From positions 1,426,001-1,490,000 of the forward strand of contig NZ_JALCLM010000001.1 in the NCBI RefSeq assembly GCF_022647885.1: 64,000 nt of DNA, in the 5' to 3' direction. The DNA comes from Bifidobacterium sp. Its GTDB lineage: Bacteria > Actinomycetota > Actinomycetes > Actinomycetales > Bifidobacteriaceae. The position numbers were made by a program, and so were the translations under genes. The notes under the pieces are model-generated. The model saw only the letters and a list, made by a program, of their open reading frames with translations. It ran no database searches and was not told the origin of the DNA. Positions 36,203 through 46,100 of the stretch are shown one piece after another (within the stretch, counting starts at the first letter, position 1; the number at the start of each line of letters is the position of its first letter).

Positions 36203-36541
36203 ATGCAGTATCTGCTATATGTGGGAATCATTATCGTCGGACTTGCGATAGGACTGTTTTTCGGAGCACTGCCACTGCGTAGCAGCGAGATGAATGACAA
36301 ACAGCAGAAACACTCATCCCTGGTGGGTATGGTGGCGCTCGGCATAGTTGCCGTACTCATCATCATCGGACAGGATGCTGCATCGTGGATTGCGATTGCT
36401 AGCTTATTCGTAGGTTTCGGCATCGGTAAGATCCCCGCGCTTCGTCGTATACTTATCAGCCGTTGGCCCTATCTCAAAGCAGCACCGGCAAAAAACCACA
36501 AGGGACGGAACAATGGTTCTGCCAAAAAAGGTGAGCATTAG
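36203..36541 (+). CDS. Small membrane protein of unknown function
   Basis: A 112-residue protein I do not recognise. Three hydrophobic segments are seen: YLLYVGIIIVGLAIGLFFGA near the start, VGMVALGIVAVLIIIGQD in the middle and WIAIASLFVGFGIG after it. The C-terminus is basic (KNHKGRNNGSAKKGEH). ATG follows AAAGGGA. It lies 118 nt downstream of the single-domain ATPase and could be part of that operon. It is far shorter than any ABC permease. Confidence 0.65.
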   Translation: MQYLLYVGIIIVGLAIGLFFGALPLRSSEMNDKQQKHSSLVGMVALGIVAVLIIIGQDAASWIAIASLFVGFGIGKIPALRRILISRWPYLKAAPAKNHKGRNNGSAKKGEH

Positions 36542-36569
36542 ACGCTGCTTTGGCAGCTAAAGCCGTTTA

Positions 36570-36670
36570 CGTAGTGAGCTCAAGTTGAGCGTCCTGTCAT
36601 TCCTCGCGAATCGTTTCAATATCGAAGCCCAGAATGGTAAAGCAATCGAATGACTCACCGCTCACTACGC
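36570..36670. other. 101-bp interval bounded by a 10-bp inverted repeat
   Basis: CGTAGTGAGC (36570-36579) and GCTCACTACG (36661-36670) flank a noncoding stretch between two convergent genes. The length resembles the three TIR elements, but neither ends nor core match them. It may be part of a bidirectional terminator or chance. The rest of 36542-36765 shows nothing clear. Confidence 0.35.
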
Positions 36671-36765
36671 CATTCATCAAAGAGCCTGCTGCGCATCAGA
36701 TGCATGCCTCATTCTCTGTTGGGTACTGATACACATACCAAATACCCTCAACCGACCTTCAGTGC

Positions 36766-37611
36766 TTAGCGCTCAAACAAGATGTGCGTGTTGTTCCAAA
36801 TCCGTCGTGTTGTTCCTGCATGATTCATCGTGTAGAGATGGATGCCGTCAACTCCATCGGCTACAAGATCGCTGATTTGTTCAGACGCATAGACTATTCC
36901 TGCCTCGCGTAAGGCTTCACGGTCATTCCCCCACCTATCCAAGAGCTTCGCTAAACGTGGAGGGATTTTCGATCCACACATAGAGACCATGCGTCGTATT
37001 TGTGACGCGCTAGTCACCGGCATAATGCCAGCTTCTATCGGCACAGTTATTCCTGCACACCGCGCTTGATCAATAAAATGTAAGAAGTCTGTATTATCGA
37101 AAAACAACTGAGAGATTAGCCGATCAGCACCCGCATCAACTTTAATTTTTAGATGCTCGATATCTTCGTCCATATTGTTAGCGGTAGGGTGACACTCTGG
37201 ATAGCAAGCGGCAAACACTTCGAGATTAGGCTTATGCTCACGGATGTAGTTCACCAGATCGCTGGCGTATTCGAAAACATGTGCTGGTTCTCGATCTGGG
37301 AGAACGTTACCGCCTAAGGCAAGAACCGCAGATACACCAGCCTTCTCAAAGAGCTCGAGCTCAACATCAATATCAGCCTGATTAGCATACAGGGCAGTGA
37401 GATGTGCAACTGCAGGAATGTCATACTCTGACTTGATTGTATGTGCAATCCTTGCGGTGATGGTTTGATCCGTTTCCTTACCTGTGCCGAAAGTTACTGA
37501 AATGAAGTCAGGATTCACGCCCTGTAAGCCATCGAGAGTGTCATAAATCGTTCCCACTGGTGTATCACGTTTCGGTGGGAATACCTCTAAAGAAAAGGTT
37601 GTCGAATGCAA
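36766..37611 (-). CDS. metF: 5,10-methylenetetrahydrofolate reductase
   Basis: Flavoprotein that makes 5-methyl-THF, the methyl donor for MetE. It has 281 residues with FSLEVFPPKRD at the N-terminus, SVTFGTGK, HLTALYANQADID and LALGGNVLPDRE in the barrel, and IEAGIMPVTSASQIRRM and SKIPPRLAKLLD near the end. The longest frame starts at 37653 inside metE. TTG 37611 is preferred because it begins one base after the metE TAG, and GGAG lies 7 nt upstream inside the metE end. MetE and MetF work in consecutive steps, so the coupling makes sense. Confidence 0.94.
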   Translation of the reverse strand: MHSTTFSLEVFPPKRDTPVGTIYDTLDGLQGVNPDFISVTFGTGKETDQTITARIAHTIKSEYDIPAVAHLTALYANQADIDVELELFEKAGVSAVLALGGNVLPDREPAHVFEYASDLVNYIREHKPNLEVFAACYPECHPTANNMDEDIEHLKIKVDAGADRLISQLFFDNTDFLHFIDQARCAGITVPIEAGIMPVTSASQIRRMVSMCGSKIPPRLAKLLDRWGNDREALREAGIVYASEQISDLVADGVDGIHLYTMNHAGTTRRIWNNTHILFER

Positions 37612-37612
37612 A

Positions 37613-39925
37613 CTACCGCTCCAAACGCTCACGTACTGCTTTAGCCGCGGCAACCATATGTTCTAGACTTGGCCACGTTTCTGCATTCCCACGCGTTTTT
37701 AGACCACAGTCGGGATTAATCCATACAGATGAAACATCCATTTTCTCTAAGATCTCAGCAATTCGATGTTCAATTTCTTGCTGTGAAGGTATACGAGGTG
37801 AATGAATATCGTAAACTCCTGGGCCCGCTTCGGTTTCAAAATGAGCTTCTTGGATAGCATCGAGAACAGTCAAATCTGAGCGCGAAGCCTCGAAGGAAAT
37901 AACATCAGCATCCATGGCATCGATATCACGGATGATGTCGTTAAACTCCGAATAGCACATATGAGTATGGATCTGTGTACCTGGTTTTACACCTGAATGC
38001 ACTAGGCGGAAAGCAGGTATGGCCCAATCAAGATATTGTGAATGCCAGTCACTTCTACGCAGAGGAAGTTTTTCTCTCAGTGCAGCTTCATCAATTTGAA
38101 TGACCTTAATACCAGCACTCTCAAGATCCAACACCTCATCTCGAATCGCCAGCGCTAATTGAGTCGTCTGTAGCTTATGCGAGATATCTTCGCGAGGCCA
38201 AGACCAGTTGAGAATAGTCACTGGGCCTGTCAACATACCCTTAACCACACGATTAGTGCGAGATTGAGCATAGGCACTCCAAGCTACTGTAATGGGATGC
38301 GCTCTAGAAACATCAGACCAGACAATAGGTGGCTTCACACAACGAGTACCGTAAGACTGTACCCAGGCATTCTTAGTGAATAGGAAACCATTGAGATTCT
38401 GACCGAAATATTCGACCATATCGTTACGCTCAAACTCGCCATGAACCAACACATCGAGTCCAATAGATTCCTGCTTAGCAAGCACATCATCAATTTGTGT
38501 CTTGATGAAAGCATCATAGTCATTCTGACTAATGTCGCCGTGCCGTAGTTTGGCACGTTCTGCCCTGACTTCTTTAGTCTGAGGGAATGAGCCGATCGTT
38601 GTTGTCGGTAACAACGGCAACTGCAATTCTTCGCGTTGTAGACGTTGGCGCTCCTTGCGTTCAGGCTGACGATTGAATTCACTCTCAGAAAGCTTGGCCA
38701 CACGGGTAGTAACCGCAACATCTGGATTTACGCGGTGCCCATCAAACAATGCCTGATTTTGTGCAAGCTGGGTCGAATTCTTACGTTCCTGGTCATCTGC
38801 TGATGCAAGAGTTGCTATTTCACTAATCTCATCGAGCTTTTCAACAGCAAACGCAAAATGCTGTCGGACTTCTGTGGATAGACCATCCTCTTGAGCAACG
38901 CTAAATGGCACATGCAACAATGATGAAGCAGAAGATATAGCTACATGGTCTGTGATTTTACGTACTGCATCAACAATGCCGAGACTTACTGCATAATCAT
39001 TGCGCCAAATGTTTCTTCCATTGACTACACCTGCAAAAATCGTAGTATTTGCTGGCACGCCGAATTGTTCGAGGGCAGCGAGATTGTCATTTTTCCCTTC
39101 AACAAAATCTAGACCAATGCCGTCGAATCCAAGCAAGCTCAGAGTCTCATAGGAGTCACGAATATGGCCAAAATACGTTTGCAATAGTAGTCGAACGCGG
39201 CCATTTTCAGAATCGCGGTTAGGAAGAATCTTGGAATAGATGCTCTTAAAGAGCTCAAGATCTCCCCGTTCCTTGTCCAAAACCAAATACGGTTCGTCGA
39301 ACTGCACCCAGTCAGCACCGAGTGAAGCAAAACGCTGCAATAGCTGAGAATACGCTGCAGAAATCTGCTCAATCAGACCTCGGTCAACAGTTAAGGGAGC
39401 ACCTTCAGGACGACGTGCAAGTTTAAGGAATGTATAAGGGCCAATAAGCACAGGCTTCGTGTTAATACCTAGTGCCTTAGCCTCTTCAAACTCTTGGAAT
39501 GGTTTCTCACCAGTCAACTCGATATTTACAGAATCATCGATCTCAGGGACTAAGTAATGGTAGTTAGTGGTGAACCACTTTTTCATCGGCAATGCTGTTA
39601 CATCGCCCTTATCGCCCTGATAACCTCTGCCCATGGCAAATAATGTATCTTCTTGCGAAAGAGCAAGCCTTTTGTAACGTTGTGGAACAACACCGAGAAG
39701 TATCGCAGTGTCTAACATTTGGTCATAATAGCTGAAATCATTACTAGGGATTAACGAAATCCCTGCCTGTCGCTGGATCCTCCAGTGGCGCTCACGCAAC
39801 ACTTTCGCTGTGGCTTTCACGTCATCAATGCCGTGTTTACCTCTCCAATAGCCCTCAATGCTTTTCTTAAGCTCCCTATCAGAACCAATACGCGGGAAAC
39901 CAACAACAGATGTGGGCACAGACAT
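37613..39925 (-). CDS. metE: Cobalamin-independent methionine synthase
   Basis: Transfers the methyl group of 5-methyltetrahydrofolate(-polyglutamate) to homocysteine without B12. It has 770 residues in two barrel domains. The N-terminal signature is [20 protein letters not shown]. The C-terminal catalytic half carries TTIGSFPQT and the zinc ligands His and Cys in HTHMCYSEF, and Cys in [12 protein letters not shown]. The upstream 14 codons of the longer frame are rejected because GGAGG precedes ATG 39925. metF follows and is translationally coupled. I saw no SAM or B12 riboswitch in the 162 nt upstream. Confidence 0.97.
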   Translation of the reverse strand: MSVPTSVVGFPRIGSDRELKKSIEGYWRGKHGIDDVKATAKVLRERHWRIQRQAGISLIPSNDFSYYDQMLDTAILLGVVPQRYKRLALSQEDTLFAMGRGYQGDKGDVTALPMKKWFTTNYHYLVPEIDDSVNIELTGEKPFQEFEEAKALGINTKPVLIGPYTFLKLARRPEGAPLTVDRGLIEQISAAYSQLLQRFASLGADWVQFDEPYLVLDKERGDLELFKSIYSKILPNRDSENGRVRLLLQTYFGHIRDSYETLSLLGFDGIGLDFVEGKNDNLAALEQFGVPANTTIFAGVVNGRNIWRNDYAVSLGIVDAVRKITDHVAISSASSLLHVPFSVAQEDGLSTEVRQHFAFAVEKLDEISEIATLASADDQERKNSTQLAQNQALFDGHRVNPDVAVTTRVAKLSESEFNRQPERKERQRLQREELQLPLLPTTTIGSFPQTKEVRAERAKLRHGDISQNDYDAFIKTQIDDVLAKQESIGLDVLVHGEFERNDMVEYFGQNLNGFLFTKNAWVQSYGTRCVKPPIVWSDVSRAHPITVAWSAYAQSRTNRVVKGMLTGPVTILNWSWPREDISHKLQTTQLALAIRDEVLDLESAGIKVIQIDEAALREKLPLRRSDWHSQYLDWAIPAFRLVHSGVKPGTQIHTHMCYSEFNDIIRDIDAMDADVISFEASRSDLTVLDAIQEAHFETEAGPGVYDIHSPRIPSQQEIEHRIAEILEKMDVSSVWINPDCGLKTRGNAETWPSLEHMVAAAKAVRERLER

Positions 39926-40087
39926 GAAACCTCCAATAGGTATTTGACGACTGTTGCAGACTAACAAACAGAAGCCAACATGATGTAATTAACAGGATTA
40001 AGGTGTCGCTATAAATTTCTTTTATACCAGTTGATCGACGGACACATATTCACGATATGAGTGAGCGGCTAGACACAAACTAAGAGT

Positions 40088-40642
40088 TTAGAAGTCGTGC
40101 GGTCCAAGTACGGCCAACAGATTCGCACTGTGTATTTGCCAGTTCTTGAATGGTTCATTGGAACCAAAAATAGCCAAATTTGCCGGTGACATGCCTAGAT
40201 TCAACAGATCGAGTCTCTCAGGATCAGAATCAGAAGTGGCGAGCCACTGGCAGCTGATTGATACAGTTGGCTCATGTCCTACAATCATTAACACTTTGCG
40301 TTTGGTCTTTGTAGCCTGCAATTCATCCAAAATTGCCTGCACACCACCCTCATATAAGCTTTGACGCATATCAACTTTGGGCTTATCACCAAAAACACGA
40401 AGCATTCGCTCCAAAGTCTGACGAGTCCTATCAGCCCCTGAGCATGCAATCCTGTCAGGAATCAAGTTCAAAGATTCCAAACCTTTAGCAACTGATTTGG
40501 CCTGTTTAACACCTTTGTCTGTGAGCTGACGCTGTCTGTCATCACCTTTACCAAAAGCTTCTGCTTTTCCATGGCGCATGACTATTAACACGTATTCGTA
40601 AGAATGCGCACGCTTGGCGACTTTACTCATGTTGACACCCAT
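40088..40642 (-). CDS. SixA-like histidine phosphatase
   Basis: A 184-residue member of the histidine phosphatase superfamily. It has the catalytic motif IVMRHGKAEAFG and the second His in MIVGHEPTVSISC, with the spacing of SixA, which dephosphorylates phosphohistidine in phosphotransfer proteins. CSGADRTRQTLERM is the usual arginine region. Actinobacterial homologues are often only annotated as phosphoglycerate mutase-like. ATG 40642 follows GAAAGGTG, so the first three codons of the longer frame are omitted. It lies 38 nt after trmI on the same strand. Confidence 0.85.
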   Translation of the reverse strand: MGVNMSKVAKRAHSYEYVLIVMRHGKAEAFGKGDDRQRQLTDKGVKQAKSVAKGLESLNLIPDRIACSGADRTRQTLERMLRVFGDKPKVDMRQSLYEGGVQAILDELQATKTKRKVLMIVGHEPTVSISCQWLATSDSDPERLDLLNLGMSPANLAIFGSNEPFKNWQIHSANLLAVLGPHDF

Positions 40643-40680
40643 GCAGCGCACCTTTCATAAACCGGTAGCTTCCCGATTGT

Positions 40681-41766
40681 TTAGTGGCCGTCGTTGTCTT
40701 CGGCATCACCTTCAACAACTTTGCTTCCAACGGCACTGTTTGTAATGACCTCGCGTTGATGATCTAAATCTCTGATCACTTTGCGCAGCTTTCGGTCTGA
40801 GATATCACGCAGTTCGAGCTCTTCGAGATCCCCCTGACCGCGGTCACGGTCAACATCAGTATACGTGTTTTTTGCACCCCGCTCACGCTTGCGTAATGCC
40901 GGCATGTCATCTGCCATTAACCGTGATATCACCAGAAAACCAGTGTGCCCGATCATTTGATGGTCAGGGCGCACAGATAAGCCTTGTGCCTTCCAACTGC
41001 GTTCAAGAGTTTCATCAATCTGTGGTTCCGTCCAACGATCCGAGTCTCGCAAGGCTTCTGCCAAACGACTCATCTGAGTAGTAGTAGTGATATAGCTGAT
41101 GAACACACCACCAGAAGTCAATACACGCTCAACCTCATGCAACCTATTCCAAGGATCAAGCATATCTAATACCACTCTGTCATAACTATTGGCTGGCAAG
41201 GTGTGTGCGACGGTATCAAAATCACCTTGGAGTAGAGACCACCACTGGGGGTCACCTCCGAAATATACGGCAGCGTTGGCTTGTGCGATATGCGCAAATT
41301 CAGGGCGTAACTCAATGGTGGTGAGCTCCCCTTGCTCCCCTACTGCATCTAATAGATGGATACTTAACGCACCTGATCCAGCACCAGACTCGAGGACCCG
41401 CATACCACTGCGAATATCACCAAGACTGAGTACCTGTGCTATATCTTTGGGATACATGATTTGTGCACCTCGCGGCATAGAGAGCACATAATCTGCGAGT
41501 CGTGGCCGCATCACACAATAGGCCCAGCCACCTATTGCACGGGCAGATTTCCATGGCTTACGTTGATCGTGATCCTCGGGAGATTGCGTGGTAGTTGTAG
41601 TGACCACGATGCTTCCCTCACTCAGGCCAATGACATCATCGTGACGAATATGTCCATGCGGGGTTTGCACTACTGAGCCAGCTTCAATCTGAGTCGTAAT
41701 CATATTGCCCTTGCGGTCAGTGAATTGAACCTTCTCACCAACCTGAAACGGTCCACGTACTGCCAT
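40681..41766 (-). CDS. trmI: tRNA (adenine-58-N1)-methyltransferase TrmI
   Basis: Methylates A58 in the T-loop of tRNA using S-adenosylmethionine, giving m1A58. It has 361 residues. The SAM motif is RVLESGAGSGALSIHLLDAV, with the conserved IMYPKDIAQVLSLGDI before it and DRVVLDMLDPW as motif IV. The N-terminal beta domain begins GPFQVGEKVQFTDRKG. ATG 41766 has GGAGG 7 nt upstream and is preferred over a start 17 codons earlier. In actinobacteria this gene normally lies next to proteasome or ARC genes; these are not in the window. C-terminal tail is long and acidic. Confidence 0.93.
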   Translation of the reverse strand: MAVRGPFQVGEKVQFTDRKGNMITTQIEAGSVVQTPHGHIRHDDVIGLSEGSIVVTTTTTQSPEDHDQRKPWKSARAIGGWAYCVMRPRLADYVLSMPRGAQIMYPKDIAQVLSLGDIRSGMRVLESGAGSGALSIHLLDAVGEQGELTTIELRPEFAHIAQANAAVYFGGDPQWWSLLQGDFDTVAHTLPANSYDRVVLDMLDPWNRLHEVERVLTSGGVFISYITTTTQMSRLAEALRDSDRWTEPQIDETLERSWKAQGLSVRPDHQMIGHTGFLVISRLMADDMPALRKRERGAKNTYTDVDRDRGQGDLEELELRDISDRKLRKVIRDLDHQREVITNSAVGSKVVEGDAEDNDGH

Positions 41767-41905
41767 AACACGCCCTCCATCATCACACCAATATTCTGAC
41801 CACGCGGTGTTGACCACACCATGCTGCTCTACACCAGCTGACCATACAGCTACTGCTGCATCTTTGATATCAACAGTATGATTCAGTCAGGATCACCCCA
41901 GTTCA

Positions 41906-41943
41906 GGGCGCATGCACTCAACCATGTTCTCAACCATGCGCCC
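41906..41943 (-). terminator. Terminator hairpin of the ABC exporter operon
   Basis: GGGCGCATG (41906-41914) and CATGCGCCC (41935-41943) form a 9-bp perfect stem with a 20-nt loop. It lies 8 nt past the stop of the second exporter gene. Confidence 0.55.
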
Positions 41944-41951
41944 AACCCGCA

Positions 41952-43901
41952 TCATTCTGATGCTTGTGTGAACTGTGAATTATACAGGGCAGCATATGCG
42001 CCGTTCTGCGCGATTAATTCATCATGAGAACCTTGCTCAATAATTGAACCGTGATTCACCACAAGGATGAGATCTGCATCACGGATTGTGGACAGTCTGT
42101 GGGCTATCACAAAGCTCGTACGATTCTTACGCAAGGCATTCATCGCTTGTTGTACCAACAATTCAGTCCTTGTATCTACAGAACTCGTCGCTTCGTCGAG
42201 AATTAATATATCTGGATCTGAAAGGAATGCACGACAAATCGTCATCAGCTGACGCTCTCCCTGACTTAATTCAGAACTGTCCTCATTAAGGATTGTGTCA
42301 TAGCCTTTTGGCAAACGGCGTATAAATTCGTCGACGTGAGTAGCTTTGGCTCCATCAAGCATCTGTTCCTCAGTGAGGTTCCTACCCTCGTGCACGCCAT
42401 ACAAGAGATTGTCACGAACTGAACCGTCAAAAAGCCAAGTATCTTGCAGCACCATACCAAAGTGACTACGGAGGCTATCTCTGGTTACCGTCGAGGTGTC
42501 AACGCCATCGATGGTGATGCTGCCGCCTTGAATCTCATAAAAACGCATCAGCAGGTTTACCAAAGTAGTTTTACCTGCACCTGTTGGGCCAACAATTGCT
42601 ACGGTTTGACCAGGCTTGGCTTCCAATGAAAGATGCTGGATCAGAGGCTCATCCTTCCTATATGAGAAGGAAACGTCATTGAAACGCACATGCCCTTGAA
42701 TTGATCCACCAGTCAATTCGCCTATTTCATGAGCATCTACTGGGTCGGGCAACTGTTCTTCTTCATCCAAGAATTCAAAAATACGTTGACAACTAGCCAA
42801 AGAACTTTGCAGCATAGTGCCCATGGAAGCCAATTCACCTAGAGGCTGTGACGACTGCCTCGAGTATTGAGTGAAAGCCTGCAAATCTCCAAGACTCATG
42901 GTGCCTGAAAGTACTTTCACACCACCGAATATAACTACTAAGACAAAGCTGAGATTGCCGAAGAATGTGGTTACAGGGGTAACAAGAGAGGACAGGAAGG
43001 ATGCCTTAAATGACGCGTCATACAGATCATGGTTGCGTTGTTCGAACTCAGCTTTTGCTTCTTCTTGACGGCCATATGAGCGCACAATCATGTGTCCCGA
43101 AAACATCTCTTCGACATGACTGTTCACTTCACCTGTTTTAGCCCATTGTGCAATGAAATTCGGCTGGGTCTTCTTCATGATGAACCCTGCACACAAACCC
43201 ATAACTGGAATAATAATAAAAGCAATCAACGTTAACCACGGGGATATCGACAGCATCATAATAAAAGTGCCCACAACCATGAATACTGAGAAGAACAGTT
43301 CACCGAGTATTTGCTGCAAAGTCTGCGAAATATTATCCACGTCGTTAGTTGTCCTACTCATGACTTCACCACGAGGTGTCCTGTCAAAATACTGCAGAGG
43401 AAGACGAGACATCTTATCTTCTATCTGTGCTCGCATTTCGAACACGGCATTTGAGACAACCCTTGTCATGAGGAAGTTCTGAACTAATCTGAGCAGAATT
43501 GAGACTAGATAAATGCCGATAACAATCAACAAGATTGTACCGAATTTCTTCCAGTCGATGCCCTCACCAACTTTGACGTTCATCGATGAGATCATATCTG
43601 CAAAAGAATCTTTCCCTTGAGCCCTGAGACCAGAGATGACTTGCTTTGTAGATGTTCCCTTAGGTATACCTTGCTGCTGAAGCATCATGCCGAGAATGCC
43701 TGAGAACAAGACATTCGTGGCTTTACCCAAAATCTTGGGGCCAAGAACGATCAACCCTACCGAGATCATTCCAGAAACGACCATAGTGATTACTCGTACT
43801 TTGCTGGCCAGGAGATAGTGCAGCAGTCGCTTGATAATATTTCCAGTCTGGCCTTTTTTCTGCACAGGGATTGCAGAAGCCATTGATGAACCGTGTGACA
43901 T
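41952..43901 (-). CDS. ABC exporter half-transporter (catalytic partner)
   Basis: A 649-residue type IV ABC exporter half with six membrane segments and a C-terminal nucleotide-binding domain. Walker A is VGPTGAGKTTLVNLLMRF and Walker B LILDEATSSVD with the catalytic Glu. The signature is unusual, LSQGERQLM instead of LSGGQ. It shares one base with the stop of the preceding exporter half (TAATG), so the two are made together. The pair is like TmrAB, BmrCD and TM287/288, which export drugs or peptides. It has a longer extracytoplasmic loop near residues 75-115. Substrate unknown. Confidence 0.9.
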   Translation of the reverse strand: MSHGSSMASAIPVQKKGQTGNIIKRLLHYLLASKVRVITMVVSGMISVGLIVLGPKILGKATNVLFSGILGMMLQQQGIPKGTSTKQVISGLRAQGKDSFADMISSMNVKVGEGIDWKKFGTILLIVIGIYLVSILLRLVQNFLMTRVVSNAVFEMRAQIEDKMSRLPLQYFDRTPRGEVMSRTTNDVDNISQTLQQILGELFFSVFMVVGTFIMMLSISPWLTLIAFIIIPVMGLCAGFIMKKTQPNFIAQWAKTGEVNSHVEEMFSGHMIVRSYGRQEEAKAEFEQRNHDLYDASFKASFLSSLVTPVTTFFGNLSFVLVVIFGGVKVLSGTMSLGDLQAFTQYSRQSSQPLGELASMGTMLQSSLASCQRIFEFLDEEEQLPDPVDAHEIGELTGGSIQGHVRFNDVSFSYRKDEPLIQHLSLEAKPGQTVAIVGPTGAGKTTLVNLLMRFYEIQGGSITIDGVDTSTVTRDSLRSHFGMVLQDTWLFDGSVRDNLLYGVHEGRNLTEEQMLDGAKATHVDEFIRRLPKGYDTILNEDSSELSQGERQLMTICRAFLSDPDILILDEATSSVDTRTELLVQQAMNALRKNRTSFVIAHRLSTIRDADLILVVNHGSIIEQGSHDELIAQNGAYAALYNSQFTQASE

Positions 43902-45661
43902 TATTCTCCCCTCCCATCCAAAGTTAATGTCTCTACATCAGGACCCAAACCACCCTGTGATTCGACAATTTCCTGATACGTCGGGCATGACTGCATCAAT
44001 TCCTCATGACTGCCCCTACCCACAATCTGCCCGGATTCAAACACTAATATCTGATCAGCATCTCGTATTGATGTAGCTCGTTGTGCCACAACAATCTGCG
44101 TAGCATTGCTGGTGACATGGGATAATGCTTCACGTAACTTGCGATCTGTAGCTACATCGAGTGCTGAGAAAGCATCATCAAATGTATAGATCTTCGGACG
44201 ACGTAATACTGCTCGCGCAATACATAGTCGCTGCTTCTGCCCACCTGAAAAGTTTGTACCACCTTCAGATACTGGCGCATCAAGTCCCTGAGGATTTTCA
44301 CTGACGAATTCTTCAGCTTGAGCTATGCGGAGAGCATTCCAAATGTCGTCATCGCTTGCATCAGCAGCCCCATATTGCATGTTAGAGCGGATAGTTCCTG
44401 AAAATAGAACAGCTTGCTGTGGCACTTGGCCAAATAACAAGTTCAGCTGTGCTGGATCATATTCGCGTACATCATGACCATCGATAAGCACTTCCCCAGA
44501 AGTGACATCGAACATTCTATTCATGAGTCGAAGTACCGTTGACTTCCCCGATCCAGTGGAACCAATGATAGCTGTAGTACGCCCAGGTTCCGCCGTGAAG
44601 GACAGGTCCTGCAGGACTGGATCTTCAGCGCCAGGATATGAGAAAGCTACATGTCTGAATTCGACAGTGCCAAGAGGCGCATCATTGTGATAAGGGTGCT
44701 CGGGTGCAGTAATACTGCTCGTTGCATTCATTACCTCATTGATGCGCTTACTCGCTACGGATGCACGAGGGACCATTACCATCATCATTGCTGCCATCAT
44801 GAGGCCAATCAAAATAATCATCAGATATTGGATGAAAGCCTGCAAAGACCCAATTTGCATACCACCTGATTCGATGCGCTTGCCGCCGAACCACATAATT
44901 GCCACATTAGAGAGATTGATGATAAAGAACAGCAAGGGAATCATCATGCTCATCAAGCGACCGGTGGACATCAACGTGTCATAGACATCGCGATTAGCAA
45001 CATGAAAACGTTCAGCCTCACTGCGTTCACGGACAAATGCTCTGATTACACGCACTCCACTAATTTGCTCGCGAACAAGCTTATTCACCGCATCCAGTCG
45101 TCGCTGCATCTTAGCGAATAAAGGACCCATCTGAGACATAAGAATGCCCGCAACTAACAGCACCACTGGGAGTATCACTGCAAGTGACCACGTCAGAGGA
45201 CGATCTTGCTGAAGCGCCAGAATTACGCCGCCAATAAATTGCACCGGTGCTTGTAACACAATCAACAACACCTGCATAGTGGTCATCTGTACTTGCTGCA
45301 CATCATTCGTTGTTCGAGTTATTAATGAACCAGCTGAGAAACGTTCAACCTCTTGAAGACTCATATCTTCGACAGCACTGAATATGTCACGACGTGTTTC
45401 ATACCCAAGTCTCATCGCCAAACGTGTTGAGTAATACACTGCAACGAGATTCGCAAGAATCTGAACCAGCGATATACCAATCATCTGAAATCCATAACGA
45501 TAAATAGCGCTTTTATCGCCTGCCGCTACTCCATTGTCAATAATATCTGCCTGAAGATTTGGCAGATACAGATTTAATACTGTCTGTGCCACCTGGAAAA
45601 CCACTAATATGGCAACCTGAAACCAATATGGCCTGAGGTATTTGCCCCAAAGTCTTAACAT
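43901..45661 (-). CDS. ABC exporter half-transporter (degenerate-site partner)
   Basis: A 586-residue ABC exporter half with an N-terminal six-segment membrane domain. The nucleotide-binding domain has Walker A IIGSTGSGKSTVLRLM and signature NFSGGQKQRLCIARAVLRR. Its Walker B ends in TFDDAFSALD, with Asp where the catalytic Glu should be. That is the hallmark of the noncanonical half in heterodimeric exporters. The next gene has the intact Glu but a changed signature, so the dimer has one active and one degenerate ATP site, as in TM287/288. Upstream 439 nt hold a TIR element and no gene. Confidence 0.9.
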   Translation of the reverse strand: MLRLWGKYLRPYWFQVAILVVFQVAQTVLNLYLPNLQADIIDNGVAAGDKSAIYRYGFQMIGISLVQILANLVAVYYSTRLAMRLGYETRRDIFSAVEDMSLQEVERFSAGSLITRTTNDVQQVQMTTMQVLLIVLQAPVQFIGGVILALQQDRPLTWSLAVILPVVLLVAGILMSQMGPLFAKMQRRLDAVNKLVREQISGVRVIRAFVRERSEAERFHVANRDVYDTLMSTGRLMSMMIPLLFFIINLSNVAIMWFGGKRIESGGMQIGSLQAFIQYLMIILIGLMMAAMMMVMVPRASVASKRINEVMNATSSITAPEHPYHNDAPLGTVEFRHVAFSYPGAEDPVLQDLSFTAEPGRTTAIIGSTGSGKSTVLRLMNRMFDVTSGEVLIDGHDVREYDPAQLNLLFGQVPQQAVLFSGTIRSNMQYGAADASDDDIWNALRIAQAEEFVSENPQGLDAPVSEGGTNFSGGQKQRLCIARAVLRRPKIYTFDDAFSALDVATDRKLREALSHVTSNATQIVVAQRATSIRDADQILVFESGQIVGRGSHEELMQSCPTYQEIVESQGGLGPDVETLTLDGRGE

Positions 45662-45909
45662 TCATCCTCCACATACCTGCGAATACACGATGGGCGCAGC
45701 CCAACGCAAACCTTGCCTAGACTACTACCCCATAGTTTTATTCGGTGACAAGTGGGTGAATTATTACCTATTCTCAGCCCTCCGAGAACTTCTTGAATTT
45801 GAAGGCAATGTCATCGCACAAACATGGCGTAACAACCCGCGCAACAGATACAAAATATGAATGTTCCTCACCATGAATGCAATAGTTGCATCAATCGCGA
45901 AGGCATTGT

Positions 45910-46023
45910 CGCTTGTGTAGGGATTTTTCAGCTTTTTATGCTTTTCCTGAAATCGCAGTACCGTCGTTCCGCCATTTTCTGCGGTTTTACCGATTGTTAT
46001 ACTTTGGGTTCCCTACACAAACG
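45910..46023 (+). repeat. TIR element C
   Basis: TTGTGTAGGGA (45913-45923) pairs with TCCCTACACAA (46010-46020), and the outer bases CG / CG extend the repeat. The core CGTTCCGCCATTTTCTG occurs at the same distance from the left end as in element A. It is in the 439-nt gap between the orphan ABC ATPase and the exporter operon. Sequence 45662-45909 contains an open frame on paper only, with no supporting ribosome-binding site or similarity; 46024-46100 shows nothing. Confidence 0.75.
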
Positions 46024-46100
46024 GACGAACTCCTCAAATTCAGTGACTATTCACCCTAGCGTGGTGCGATGTTGAGCATTTGTGGGCAATATTGAGCGTT

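Noticed and set aside
39926-40087. A SAM or cobalamin riboswitch before metE
   Set aside because: No B12-box or SAM-I core could be found, and the interval is short and AT-rich.
45642-45860. A 72-residue frame in the gap upstream of the ABC exporter
   Set aside because: Overlaps the start of the exporter gene on the other strand, has no ribosome-binding site and no recognisable features.
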